Positions 1 through 9,046 of a DNA stretch of 64,000 nt are shown here, piece after piece. The notes beneath the pieces are model-generated. The model ran no database searches, was not told where the DNA came from, and saw only the letters and a program-made list of their open reading frames with translations. The stretch covers positions 1 through 64,000 of the forward strand of contig CATQIB010000016.1 in assembly GCA_958296185.1 (NCBI GenBank), given 5' to 3'. Both the position numbers and the translations under genes were made by a program. Source of the stretch: an uncultured Mesonia sp. GTDB lineage: Bacteria; Bacteroidota; Bacteroidia; Flavobacteriales; Flavobacteriaceae. Positions within the stretch are counted from its first letter, which is position 1; each line of letters opens with the position of its first letter.

Positions 1-121
1 AAGTGACGTTTTTTTTTCTTATGTAAATGCTTTGCGTGTTAAATTTTTACGGCTAGTAGAAAAATATCTAAGTACTCCGTATTGTTTTGGAGTTAATCAG
101 TAACCAAAAACCGAAGCGTAC

Positions 122-814
122 TTATTGAAAAGTAAAATTAATAAAGATGCCGCGTGACTTCATAGATTCAATTTGCCCTGTGTAAGGACTGTTTGGGTCT
201 TTATCTCGCTTAAGTTCATCGGTCATGCCAAATACACCGCGTATCGAGGGGGTGAATTTGAAATAAGGCAGGTAAAAATCAATGCCAAATCCTAGCTCAA
301 AATAATTAGCATCATTAATCATTCTAAATTCGCCCGCGCTATTGTCATCTGGATTAGTTTCATTACTAGATAGGTTGATAGAGCGTGAAACCCCACCCAC
401 TACAAAGGGTTTAAAGTTGTTGAGTCTTTTGGTTGAAAACTTCACCAACAAAGGCACATGAATGTAAGTAGATTTGATATCTCTAAAATTGTCTTCGGGA
501 ATTTCGGTATAAGTAAAGGTGCGATTGGCAAAGACAACTCCAGGCTCTAACCTTAGATCAATATAATCATTGATTCTTAGATTTCCCAAAAGCCCTACAT
601 TAAAACCAATATCGTTTTTCACCACAATGTCGGTTGCGGGCTTATTGTATTGCAAGTCGAATCCGTAAGAGTTAAAGCCTAAAAAATAACCCCAAGACCA
701 ACGCTGCTTGTCCATATTATCTTTGTTGCGAATCTTTTCGGTGTTAAAAAACCCTTGTCCATAGCTGCTCGTGAGGCTTAAAAAAACCACCGTACACATC
801 AATAAATATCTCAT
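122..814 (-). CDS. porT: PorT/SprT family type IX secretion outer-membrane protein
   Basis: The 230-residue protein has an N-terminal signal peptide ending near SSYGQ, followed by alternating hydrophobic strands typical of a small outer-membrane beta-barrel and an aromatic C-terminus (FINFTFQ). Length, the early QRWSWGYFLGFN segment and the position directly downstream of ubiE (4-base gap, same strand) match PorT/SprT, a protein needed for type IX secretion and gliding in Bacteroidota. It probably sits in the outer membrane with its N-terminus facing the periplasm. The ATG at 814 is the only sensible start. The family call rests on recalled family features and context; a generic PorT-like barrel of unknown role is the alternative. 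Confidence 0.8.
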   Translation of the reverse strand: MRYLLMCTVVFLSLTSSYGQGFFNTEKIRNKDNMDKQRWSWGYFLGFNSYGFDLQYNKPATDIVVKNDIGFNVGLLGNLRINDYIDLRLEPGVVFANRTFTYTEIPEDNFRDIKSTYIHVPLLVKFSTKRLNNFKPFVVGGVSRSINLSSNETNPDDNSAGEFRMINDANYFELGFGIDFYLPYFKFTPSIRGVFGMTDELKRDKDPNSPYTGQIESMKSRGIFINFTFQ

Positions 815-818
815 AAAA

Positions 819-1547
819 TTACTTTGAAGCAGAATAAATTGTTGCTACACCCATAGTTTGCGGATGATGATTCACTTTATTAAACCCAATTTTCTTTAAA
901 ATATTGTTGAATTTTTCACCAAAAGGGAAAACCGCGGCACTATCGCTTAAATATTTGTAAGCCACCTTGTCTTTTGAGAATAGTTTTCCGATACTAGGCA
1001 ACATATATTTAGTGTAAAATTTATATCCTTGTTTAAAAGGAGCTTTGGTAGGTACAGATGTTTCTAAAACAATAAAAATGCCTCCTGGTTTTAGCACGCG
1101 GTAAATTTCGGCTAATCCTTTTTCTAGGCTTTCAAAATTTCTAACGCCAAAAGCCACTGTAATAGCATCAAAAGTATTTTCTTTAAAAGGTAAAGCCTCA
1201 GAATCTCCTTGGGTCATCTTAATTTTATTGTCTAAGCCTTTGCTTTCTATTTTTTTGCGCCCTACGCTAAGCATACCCTCAGATAAATCTAGTCCAATTA
1301 CATCTGGCACTCCAGCTTCTGCTAGACTAATAGCTAAGTCTCCCGTTCCTGTTGCTATATCTAAAGCATTTTTGGGCTGGGTGTTCATGACCATTTGAAT
1401 TACCTTTTTGCGCCAAGAAGTATCAATACCAAATGAGATGACACGATTGAGCCCATCGTAATTATCAGAGATGGTATCAAACATTTGTTCTACCTGCTTT
1501 TTCTTAGCTAGTTTTGAATCTTTATAAGGGGTGACTTTCTTTGCCAT
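819..1547 (-). CDS. ubiE: Demethylmenaquinone methyltransferase (UbiE/MenG)
   Basis: This SAM-dependent C-methyltransferase converts demethylmenaquinone to menaquinone, the last step of menaquinone synthesis. The sequence shows the UbiE opening (MFDTISDNYDGLNRVISFG), the SAM motif ALDIATGTGDLAI, GLDLSEGML, and the VAFGVRNF and YRVLKPGG motifs. A longer frame starts at a TTG at 1562, but the ATG at 1547 gives MAKKVTPYKDS, which matches family N-termini, so I use it (242 residues). It is transcribed with porT, which starts 4 bases after it. The menaquinone made is a plausible electron acceptor for the Na+-NQR encoded further along. Confidence 0.93.
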   Translation of the reverse strand: MAKKVTPYKDSKLAKKKQVEQMFDTISDNYDGLNRVISFGIDTSWRKKVIQMVMNTQPKNALDIATGTGDLAISLAEAGVPDVIGLDLSEGMLSVGRKKIESKGLDNKIKMTQGDSEALPFKENTFDAITVAFGVRNFESLEKGLAEIYRVLKPGGIFIVLETSVPTKAPFKQGYKFYTKYMLPSIGKLFSKDKVAYKYLSDSAAVFPFGEKFNNILKKIGFNKVNHHPQTMGVATIYSASK

Positions 1548-1616
1548 GGCTTTTTTTGACAAAGATAAGTTTTAATACTAAAAATAAGATTCACAAATAA
1601 AAAAATCGGTTAGAGC

Positions 1617-1649
1617 TTGGCATCTCCAATTGTAAATGCCATATCTTTG
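1617..1649 (+). promoter_or_regulatory. Bacteroidota-type promoter of trkAH
   Basis: A TTG at 1617-1619 lies 22 bases before TATCTTTG at 1642-1649, matching the Bacteroidota sigma-A pattern (TTG, about 17-23 bases, TAnnTTTG). The trkA ATG follows 20 bases later. The region is divergent from ubiE. Confidence 0.55.
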
Positions 1650-1669
1650 CCCTACTAAAAAAACCATTC

Positions 1670-3019
1670 ATGAAAATTATCATTGCAGGGGCAGGAGAAG
1701 TTGGTTTTCATTTATCGAAGCTGCTTTCTTTTGAGTCTCAAGATATTACCCTTATAGATCCGGATGCCGAAAGCTTAGAGTATGCCGACAGTCATCTGGA
1801 TATAAGAACCATAAAAGGGGATGCAACTTCAATTTTATTACTTCATGACGCTCAAATAAAAGGAGCCGATTTGGTGGTTGGTGTAACCAGTAGCGAGACA
1901 ACCAATATAACCATTTGTGTTTTGGCAAAACAATTGGGGGCTAAACGTACCATTGCAAGAATTAGAAATACCGAGTTTATCGAGCATAAAGATGTGGTAG
2001 GCTTTGAGCAGTTTGGGATAGACGAACTCATTTCACCAGAATCATTGGCAGCAAAAGAAATTGAGTCTTTGGTAAAGCAATCGGCGTTTAATGATACCTT
2101 TGAGTTTGATGAAGGGGCCTTGTCAATGATTGGTTTTAAACTCTCGCGTAATGCACCATTTTTAGGTAAAAAATTAAAAGAAGCCCAAAATATTTTTCCT
2201 GATATACCTTTCGTTTGTATTGCGATACAGCGTTATGGAACCCAATTTACGCTAATTCCTCGTGGTGATACTGAGTTTAAGGAAGGAGACCAGGCTTATT
2301 TTATGTCCAGTAGGCAAGGGTCTGAACAGCTGTATAAATTAACTGGTAAACAAAAACAAGAAATCAAAAATGTGATGATTCTTGGAGGGAGTAAAATTGG
2401 TAAACAAACAGCGAAAGAATTGGCAAATGCCAAATTTAATGTCAAGCTGGTGGAGAAAGATAGAGAAAAGGCATTTGAATTGGCAGATGAGATGAATGAT
2501 ACGCTTATAATTAATGGAGATGGTAGGAATGTGGGTTTATTAGAAGAGGAGAATATTCACGATATGGATGCTTTCATCTCGGTTACAGGAAATTCTGAAA
2601 CCAATATCATGTCTTGTTTGGTAGCCAAATCTAAAGGAGTGAAAAAGACTATCGCTCTAGTAGAAAATATGGATTATTTTCAATTGAGTCATTCTATAGG
2701 AATAAACTCTTTAATCAATAAAAAATTACTAGCTGCAAACACCATCTTTAGGTATGTGCGCAAAGGAGAGGTTGTCGCCATGACCAAACTTAATAATTTA
2801 AATGCCGAATTGCTAGAGTTTATTGTGCATAAGAAATCAAAAGTTTGTGGTAAACGTATTGTAGATATCGACTTTCCTAGATCTACAATTGTGGGTGGCG
2901 TAGTTAGAAAAGGTAAGGGTATGATAGCATCGGGCGATATTTTGATAGAGCCAGGAGACCGTATAGTTGTGTGCTCATTACCCCGATCTATCCATAAAAT
3001 AGAAAAGCTATTTTCATAA
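1670..3019 (+). CDS. trkA: Trk potassium uptake regulatory protein TrkA
   Basis: A 449-residue cytoplasmic NAD-binding protein built of two RCK units. Each has a Rossmann RCK_N domain (first: IIIAGAGEVGFHLSKLL at residues 2-18; second: VMILGGSKIGKQTAKEL near residue 235) followed by an RCK_C domain. Full length matches E. coli TrkA (458). It gates the membrane subunit TrkH, whose ATG overlaps the trkA stop by one base (TAATG), so the two are translationally coupled. Its role is K+ uptake for osmotic and pH homeostasis. Confidence 0.93.
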   Translation: MKIIIAGAGEVGFHLSKLLSFESQDITLIDPDAESLEYADSHLDIRTIKGDATSILLLHDAQIKGADLVVGVTSSETTNITICVLAKQLGAKRTIARIRNTEFIEHKDVVGFEQFGIDELISPESLAAKEIESLVKQSAFNDTFEFDEGALSMIGFKLSRNAPFLGKKLKEAQNIFPDIPFVCIAIQRYGTQFTLIPRGDTEFKEGDQAYFMSSRQGSEQLYKLTGKQKQEIKNVMILGGSKIGKQTAKELANAKFNVKLVEKDREKAFELADEMNDTLIINGDGRNVGLLEEENIHDMDAFISVTGNSETNIMSCLVAKSKGVKKTIALVENMDYFQLSHSIGINSLINKKLLAANTIFRYVRKGEVVAMTKLNNLNAELLEFIVHKKSKVCGKRIVDIDFPRSTIVGGVVRKGKGMIASGDILIEPGDRIVVCSLPRSIHKIEKLFS

Positions 3020-4515
3020 TGCCTAAACTTAATTTCAAAATTATTGTATACATTATGGGGTTGCTGTTGTTATGCAATGGCGGCTTTATGCTTATTGCGA
3101 CCTTGGTGAGCTGGATTTACAAAGATGGTGCTACGGTACAAATTGCAGGAGCATCTGTGACCACAATGATGGTAGGTATGCTTTTCATGTTTGTAACCCG
3201 AGATTATGCCAAAAAACTTAAACAAAGAGAAGGATATATAATTGTAACCTTTGGTTGGATTTTTATGGCCTTAAGTGGTATGCTGCCTTATCTCTTTACG
3301 GATGCTATCCCCGATATTACCAATGCTTTCTTTGAAACTATGTCTGGTTATACAACTACTGGAGCCACTATTTTAGACGATATAGAAGTATTACCCGAAG
3401 GTGTTTTATTATGGCGTAGCCTTACCCATTGGATAGGAGGTATGGGTATAATTGTGCTTGCGGTAGCTATTCTCCCGCTTTTAGGAATAGGTGGTATGCA
3501 ATTGTTTGCCGCTGAAGCACCCGGACCCAGCGCAGATAAATTAAAACCCAGAATTGCTGACACCGCTAAAAGATTGTGGCTTATTTATGTTGGATACACC
3601 GCTGCCGAAACGATTTTATTGAATTTAGCCGGTATGTCTTTTTTTGATGCTGTTAATCATGCGCTTAGTACATTGTCTACAGGAGGATTTTCAACTAAGA
3701 ATGCAAGTGTTGCTTACTGGAACGATCAACCTTTAATTCAATATATTATTATTGTCTTTATGTTCTTAGCAGGTACTAATTTTGTGATGAGTTACTTTGC
3801 TTTTAAGGGAAAAATTCAACGCATTTTGCACGAAGATGAATTTAAATGGTATGCTATTTTTGTTTTTGGTTTTGCTATTGTTGCAGCGCTACTAATTTAC
3901 TTTTATGCAGATACAAGTCAGTCTACCATAGTGCATCCAAAAGTTTGGGGAGAGTTTGAAAGTGCTTTCAGGCACGCGCTTTTTCAAATTCTAACGGTGA
4001 TAACCACAACTGGTTTTATTACCGCCGATTTTACTTTATGGACCCCCTTTTTAACTATTTTCTTTTTTGGTTTGTTTTTCCTAGGGGGTTCGGCAGGATC
4101 AACTTCTGGAGGGGTAAAGGTGGTGCGTCATATTATTATGATTAGAAATGGAATTGCTGAATTTAAAAGGGCATTACACCCTAATGCAATTGTACCAGTC
4201 CGTTACAACGGTAAGGGAATAAAAGGAGAAATTGTTTTTAATATTTTAGGATTCTTTATTCTTTATATGCTGGCCTTTATTATTGGAGCTATGGGATTAG
4301 CTGCATTAGGCTTAGATTTTCCGACAGCAATTGGAGGAGCTGCTTCTTCTCTAGGGAACATAGGGCCTGCGTTTGGCGATCTGAGTCCAGTTGATAATTT
4401 TAACAGCCTACCCATGTTGGGTAAATGGTGGTCTGCGTTTTTAATGCTTATAGGTCGTTTAGAGCTATTTACAGTGCTTATTATTTTGACTCCCATGTTT
4501 TGGCGAAATCGGTAA
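3019..4515 (+). CDS. trkH: Trk potassium transporter membrane subunit TrkH
   Basis: A 498-residue polytopic inner-membrane protein of the TrkH/KtrB superfamily. Four selectivity-filter-like loops can be seen: SGYTTTGAT (about residues 109-117), LSTGGFST, ITTTGFITAD and SLGNIGPAFGD. The segment GGSAGSTSGGVKVVR is the characteristic intramembrane loop of TrkH. It forms the K+ pathway regulated by TrkA, encoded immediately upstream. Nothing abnormal is seen in length or motifs. Confidence 0.93.
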   Translation: MPKLNFKIIVYIMGLLLLCNGGFMLIATLVSWIYKDGATVQIAGASVTTMMVGMLFMFVTRDYAKKLKQREGYIIVTFGWIFMALSGMLPYLFTDAIPDITNAFFETMSGYTTTGATILDDIEVLPEGVLLWRSLTHWIGGMGIIVLAVAILPLLGIGGMQLFAAEAPGPSADKLKPRIADTAKRLWLIYVGYTAAETILLNLAGMSFFDAVNHALSTLSTGGFSTKNASVAYWNDQPLIQYIIIVFMFLAGTNFVMSYFAFKGKIQRILHEDEFKWYAIFVFGFAIVAALLIYFYADTSQSTIVHPKVWGEFESAFRHALFQILTVITTTGFITADFTLWTPFLTIFFFGLFFLGGSAGSTSGGVKVVRHIIMIRNGIAEFKRALHPNAIVPVRYNGKGIKGEIVFNILGFFILYMLAFIIGAMGLAALGLDFPTAIGGAASSLGNIGPAFGDLSPVDNFNSLPMLGKWWSAFLMLIGRLELFTVLIILTPMFWRNR

Positions 4516-4665
4516 ACCGAAACTTCACTACATTTTTTTTTGAATTATAATGAAGTACTAGTCCAATGAGACAAATAATCATTAACTTTTGATAAAAAAA
4601 TAAAGGGAATAATTAAATTTTATTTTATTTCTATTAGATTTAAAATCAACTAATCTATATAAGTA

Positions 4666-5661
4666 ATGAAATCATACTCTATTAATGAAATCAATAAATT
4701 CGTAAAAGGAGAATTGGTGGGGAATTCAGATATTAAAATTGAAGGTCCCGAAGAAATTATAAAAGCAAAAAGCTACCAAATCACTTTTATTGGAAGTAAT
4801 AAATATATAAAGTATTGGGAAGAATCTAAAGCTTCTGCGGCAATCGTTAATGATAATTTAAACGTAGAGCCAGGGGAAAACAGAGCAATTATTAAAGTGA
4901 AGAATGCTGACATTGCTATGGCCAAAGTTTTAGAAATATTCAACTTGCCAGCACCTGCTTTCGACACCGATATACATCCCACAGCTGTAATTCATGAAAC
5001 TGCCAAAATAGGAAAAGGCTGTAAAATTGGAGCTAATTGCTATGTGGGAAAAGATGTGGATCTTGGAGATGAAGTAATTTTGTATCCCAATGTGTGCATT
5101 TTTGATGAAACTAACATTGGTAACCATACCATTATTTGGTCTGGTACAGTAATTAGAGAGCGTTGTATAATTGGGAGTCATTGTATTTTTCATACAAATG
5201 TTAGTATAGGAGCAGATGGCTTTGGTTATAGACCAAGTGAAGATGGTAGAGGACTTGTGAAAATACCTCAAATAGGGAATGTAATTATAGGTCATTATGT
5301 AGAGATTGGCGCTAATTCTTGTGTAGATAGAGCCAAATTCAGTTCTACAATAGTGGGGGACGGCTGTAAAATTGATAATCTAGTACAAGTAGCCCATAAT
5401 AGTGTTATGGGTCGTTCTTGTATTATGGCTGGACATAGTGGTCTAGCAGGCTCTGTCACTCTTGGAGACGGTGTTGTAATTGGTGGGAGTGCCTCTATAA
5501 AAGACCATACAACAATTCATTCTGGCGCAACAGTTGGTGCAGGTTCTGGGGTTATTGCTGATGTTGAAGCTGGTAAAACAGTCCTAGGTTATCCTGCACA
5601 GGATGCGAGAGATATGCTGAAGCAATGGGTGGCAATTAAGCGCTTTATGAAAAAGCAGTAA
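4666..5661 (+). CDS. lpxD: UDP-3-O-acylglucosamine N-acyltransferase (LpxD)
   Basis: LpxD transfers a 3-hydroxyacyl chain from ACP to the 2-amino group of UDP-3-O-acylglucosamine in lipid A synthesis. Residues 1-100 form the N-terminal uridine-binding domain. Residues 105-310 are left-handed beta-helix hexapeptide repeats, and the end is a short helix. The general-base histidine is expected at H244 in NLVQVAHN. Length (331) is normal. It stands alone rather than beside lpxC/fabZ/lpxA. Flavobacteria often carry a second, orphan lpxD-like gene, so this may be the paralogue rather than the pathway enzyme. Confidence 0.85.
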   Translation: MKSYSINEINKFVKGELVGNSDIKIEGPEEIIKAKSYQITFIGSNKYIKYWEESKASAAIVNDNLNVEPGENRAIIKVKNADIAMAKVLEIFNLPAPAFDTDIHPTAVIHETAKIGKGCKIGANCYVGKDVDLGDEVILYPNVCIFDETNIGNHTIIWSGTVIRERCIIGSHCIFHTNVSIGADGFGYRPSEDGRGLVKIPQIGNVIIGHYVEIGANSCVDRAKFSSTIVGDGCKIDNLVQVAHNSVMGRSCIMAGHSGLAGSVTLGDGVVIGGSASIKDHTTIHSGATVGAGSGVIADVEAGKTVLGYPAQDARDMLKQWVAIKRFMKKQ

Positions 5662-5701
5662 AATTAACTTCTTTAATGAAAAACAGGATTTAGAAACAGA
5701 A

Positions 5702-5760
5702 AATATTTATTTCTTAAGTTATAATTGAAAAGTATAACTTAAGAAATAAATATTATTTTT
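5702..5760 (+). terminator. 22-bp perfect inverted repeat, probable lpxD terminator
   Basis: Arms at 5702-5723 and 5733-5754 are perfect reverse complements (22 bp) around a 9-base loop and are followed by a T-rich stretch. It begins 41 bases after the lpxD stop. The stem is almost entirely A/T with one CTTAAG core, unusually long for a terminator in this window. Confidence 0.6.
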
Positions 5761-5957
5761 CATACAATTTCTGCTTAACACTTCCATTCATTTAATTGGA
5801 GTATCGGATTTTTTAGAAATTTTAATATTTAATGGTGGGTTTTAATATTGTTTTGGTGTTTTGGATGTAAATATCATGAATAGAGCTATTAAAATTGAAT
5901 ATTAATATACAACTTTACCAAACCAAACAAACAGCCAACCTAACAACAAAACAGATT

Positions 5958-6523
5958 ATGGCTACAAAAGTTTTCTTTTTTTTGTATTAGTATTATTGTG
6001 TAGTTTGACCTTCGGGCAATCATTAGATTATGATTGTGGATATAGCAATCAAACCATTTTAAGGAAAAATAACTCTTCGTGAAATTCTGCTTTTGGATTT
6101 ACGGCTACCATTTTGCAGAGTGGTTTAGAAGCGTATTCTGCTATCCGTTTTGATGTGCGAGCTTGGATTGTAAATAGAAGTGATGGAACGTTCAATAGAA
6201 ATTATAATGGTGAGCAAGTCTTGCAAGCGATCGATCAACCGAATGACAATTTTTCTATAGCAAATATATGTTCTAATTTAAAAGGGATAAATGATTTTAA
6301 TAAATTCGGCGTTGCTTTATTTCCTAACCTTGTACAAAATACGCTTCAGGTAAATACTTTTGAAGGGATAGAATGCATAAAAGTATTTTCGATTACAAGA
6401 AAAGAATTGTTACGTTTTAGTAACCAACAAGATTATGATATTTCGCAACTTCCTGCTGGAATGTATTTTGTGAAATTAAAAAGTACTAGAGATGAAAGTA
6501 TTCAACGAGTGGTAAAGCGATAA
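5958..6523 (+). pseudogene. Broken T9SS-sorted secreted protein
   Basis: An ATG at 5958 begins MATKV. After a frame change in the T-run near 5975-5983 the second frame continues as a classical signal peptide (LFFVLVLLCSLTFGQS) and a short secreted segment, is cut by an in-frame TGA at 6080-6082, and continues in the same frame to 6523. The last 75 residues (FGVALFPNLVQNTLQVN, ISQLPAGMYFVKL, ending RVVKR) are a type A T9SS C-terminal sorting domain. Only about 90 residues lie between signal and sorting domain, so the body may also be deleted. The family of the passenger is not recognised. It looks like a decayed remnant; a sequence error in the T-run would not remove the TGA. Confidence 0.7.
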
Positions 6524-6545
6524 ATATATAATCCTTAAAAAAAAT

Positions 6546-6576
6546 AAAATGCTTCCCATTAAGAGAAGCATTTTTA
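6546..6576. terminator. Bidirectional terminator between the T9SS remnant and the aminotransferase
   Basis: Inverted repeat AAAATGCTTC (6546-6555) / GAAGCATTTT (6565-6574) with a 9-base loop, A-rich before and T-rich after, lying between convergent genes. Confidence 0.75.
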
Positions 6577-6597
6577 TATATTAAAACTTAAGTATAA

Positions 6598-7785
6598 TTA
6601 ACTTAAAGCAGCCATAATTTGTTGTATAGCCTGTGTAATTTCTTTTTCGCTCGCGGCATAAGAAAGACGAATACAGTTCGCGTCTCCAAAAGCTTCACCC
6701 GTTACAGTAGCAACTTCAGCTTCTTCTAAAAGGTACAGGCTTAAATCGGTAGCATTGTTGATTGTTTTTCCGCGGAAGCTTTTTCCATACAATTCCGAGA
6801 CATCGGGAAAAACATAAAAAGCACCTTGAGGAGCATTACATTTAAAACCAGGAACATCACTTAATAAATCTAAAATGAGTTTTCTACGTTCTTTAAATGT
6901 ATCAATCATAAAAGAAATTTTGCTCACTGGAGCTTCTAGTGCGGTAATAGTTGCGCGTTGGGCAATACAATTAGCTCCGCTAGTAAACTGTCCTTGAATC
7001 TTGTTACAAGCTCGCGCTATATAGGAAGGAGCTCCAATATAACCAATTCGCCAACCTGTCATTGCAAAAGCTTTGGAAACCCCATTAACGGTTACCGTAC
7101 GCTCATACATATCGTCAAAAGCGGCCATAGAGGCGTGCCCGTTGGCTGTAAAGTTGATATGTTCGTAAATCTCATCGCTCACTACAATAATATCTGGATG
7201 TTTTTGAAGAACATCGGCTAGAGCTCTCAATTCTTCTTGACTGTACAACATACCGCTAGGATTGCAAGGAGAACTAAACCACAACATTTTGGTTTTGGGT
7301 GTAATGGCTTTTTCAAGCTGTTGCGGAGTCATTTTAAAATCTGTTTCGATAGTAGTTGGTACTTCTACAGGCACTCCTTCGGCAATTTTCACAATATCCT
7401 TGTAGCTCACCCAATACGGGCAGGGTAAAATAACTTCATCTCCTGGGTTGATGCAAACCATAGCTACATTGGCTAAAGATTGTTTTGCACCTGTAGATAC
7501 AACAATCTGCGATTTATCAAAGTTGAGGTTATTATCGCGTTTGAACTTGTTGATGATCGCTTGTTTTAAATCATCATAACCATCAACCGGGGTATATTTA
7601 TTATAGTTATCATCGATGGCAGCAATAGCGGCATCTTTAATAAATTCTGGCGTATTAAAATCGGGTTCGCCTAAGCTAAGGCTGATTATATTTTTACCTT
7701 CCGCTTTGAGCTCTCGCGCCTTGGCAGCCATAGCTAAGGTTGCACTTGTCTCTAACCGGTTAATTCTGTCTGATAGCTGATTCAT
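6598..7785 (-). CDS. Class I aspartate aminotransferase
   Basis: A 395-residue PLP-dependent fold-type I aminotransferase of the aspartate/prephenate subgroup. Visible motifs: SLGEPDFNTP near residue 38, STGAKQSL (PLP phosphate), SPCNPSGMLY, VVSDEIYEH with the PLP-ring Asp, and SKAFAMTGWRIGY with the Schiff-base Lys, plus the C-terminal IRLSYA arginine that binds the substrate carboxylate. It likely interconverts aspartate and oxaloacetate with 2-oxoglutarate/glutamate; prephenate or aromatic specificity cannot be excluded. It starts 10 bases downstream of the desaturase stop on the same strand. Confidence 0.88.
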   Translation of the reverse strand: MNQLSDRINRLETSATLAMAAKARELKAEGKNIISLSLGEPDFNTPEFIKDAAIAAIDDNYNKYTPVDGYDDLKQAIINKFKRDNNLNFDKSQIVVSTGAKQSLANVAMVCINPGDEVILPCPYWVSYKDIVKIAEGVPVEVPTTIETDFKMTPQQLEKAITPKTKMLWFSSPCNPSGMLYSQEELRALADVLQKHPDIIVVSDEIYEHINFTANGHASMAAFDDMYERTVTVNGVSKAFAMTGWRIGYIGAPSYIARACNKIQGQFTSGANCIAQRATITALEAPVSKISFMIDTFKERRKLILDLLSDVPGFKCNAPQGAFYVFPDVSELYGKSFRGKTINNATDLSLYLLEEAEVATVTGEAFGDANCIRLSYAASEKEITQAIQQIMAALS

Positions 7786-7795
7786 AGCAATAGGT

Positions 7796-8899
7796 TTAAG
7801 ATAGGGCTATTTTTGGTTTGGCCCCCATTTCTTTTAAATGTTTAAAATGAGCAATTATAGCTGCTCGTGTTGTTTTGTATTCGTGGTAAGGCAACTCGCA
7901 CTCTTGCGCCGTTTGTTTTACAATTTTAGCAATTTTATCATAATGAATATGGCTGATATGAGGAAATATATGGTGCTCAATTTGGTGATTTAAGCCGCCA
8001 GTAAACCAGTTTATTATTCTATTTTTAGTAGCAAAATTTACAGTGGTAAACAATTGATGGATGGCCCATGTGTTTTTTAAGTTTCCTTTTTCATCGGGCA
8101 AAGGCATTTCGGTATTTTCTACCACGTGTGCCAGTTGAAAAACAATGCTTAAAATTAGTCCGGCGGTATAGTGCATGATAAAAAATCCTAAAAGAATTTT
8201 CCACCAAGAAATACTCAAAACCAACATAGGGATAACAATCCAAATGGCAATATATAAGGCTTTGGTTATAGCTAAAGTGCTCCACTGCCATATAGGATTA
8301 GGCATTTTACCATAACTTAATTTTTTCTTTAAATAGCGGTGCGTTTGTTTAAAGTCTGTTGTTAATACCCAGTTAAAGGTTAATAATCCGTAAAGGAAAA
8401 CCGAATAATAGTGTTGAAACTTGTGAAATCTACGCCATTTACTGTGTTTACTAAACCGGATAATGCGGCCGGCTTCTAAATCTTCGTCGTGGCCGTGCAC
8501 ATTGGTATAGGTGTGGTGCAAAACATTGTGCTGTACCTGCCAGTTGTAAACGTTACCAGCTAAAATATACATGCTACCCCCCATAATTTTATTGATCCAT
8601 TTTTTTGAAGAATAAGAACCATGGTTAGCATCATGCATTACATTCATTCCTACGCCTGCCATTCCTACGCCCATAATTATTGTGAGCAAAAGCATCCACC
8701 ACTGGGAGATGTTTAAGGTTAACATTATGAAGTATGGACTCAAAAACAGGCTAAACATGATTATGGTCTTAAGGTGAAGTTTCCAGTTACCTGTTTTGTT
8801 GATGTTGTTTTCTTTAAAATAAGTGTTAACTCGCTTATTTAGAGTCCTAAAGAACTTATTGGTGTCAATGCGAGAAAATTTTACGGTGTTGTTTTTCAT
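7796..8899 (-). CDS. Membrane fatty acid (acyl-CoA type) desaturase
   Basis: A 367-residue integral-membrane di-iron desaturase. The three histidine boxes are present: H89-DANH (HxxxH), H124-NVLHH (HxxxHH) and a C-terminal NHQIEHH. The QxxHH form of the third box is typical of front-end and linoleoyl-CoA-type desaturases. Four hydrophobic spans surround the boxes. No cytochrome b5 domain is fused, so electrons must come from a separate carrier. It would introduce a double bond into membrane acyl chains, for example in cold adaptation. Regiospecificity cannot be read from the sequence. Confidence 0.88.
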   Translation of the reverse strand: MKNNTVKFSRIDTNKFFRTLNKRVNTYFKENNINKTGNWKLHLKTIIMFSLFLSPYFIMLTLNISQWWMLLLTIIMGVGMAGVGMNVMHDANHGSYSSKKWINKIMGGSMYILAGNVYNWQVQHNVLHHTYTNVHGHDEDLEAGRIIRFSKHSKWRRFHKFQHYYSVFLYGLLTFNWVLTTDFKQTHRYLKKKLSYGKMPNPIWQWSTLAITKALYIAIWIVIPMLVLSISWWKILLGFFIMHYTAGLILSIVFQLAHVVENTEMPLPDEKGNLKNTWAIHQLFTTVNFATKNRIINWFTGGLNHQIEHHIFPHISHIHYDKIAKIVKQTAQECELPYHEYKTTRAAIIAHFKHLKEMGAKPKIALS

Positions 8900-9046
8900 T
8901 TAAAAATAGTATAAGCTCCAAATTTAAACATTTCTATGCGTAAAAGCCTTTATTGTTACCGGCCAATTTTATGAGAAATGTCAAGGTTGATAAAAATAAG
9001 TATTTTAGCAGGTAAATATCAATTTTCACCTAAATAAAATTGTTTT

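Noticed and set aside
75-94. Short inverted repeat ACTCC/GGAGT downstream of porT.
   Set aside because: Only five base pairs with a ten-base loop and no T-run on the minus strand; too weak to call a terminator.
4930-5295. 121-residue open frame on the minus strand inside lpxD.
   Set aside because: Antisense shadow of a clearly coding gene, low-complexity composition and no recognisable domain.
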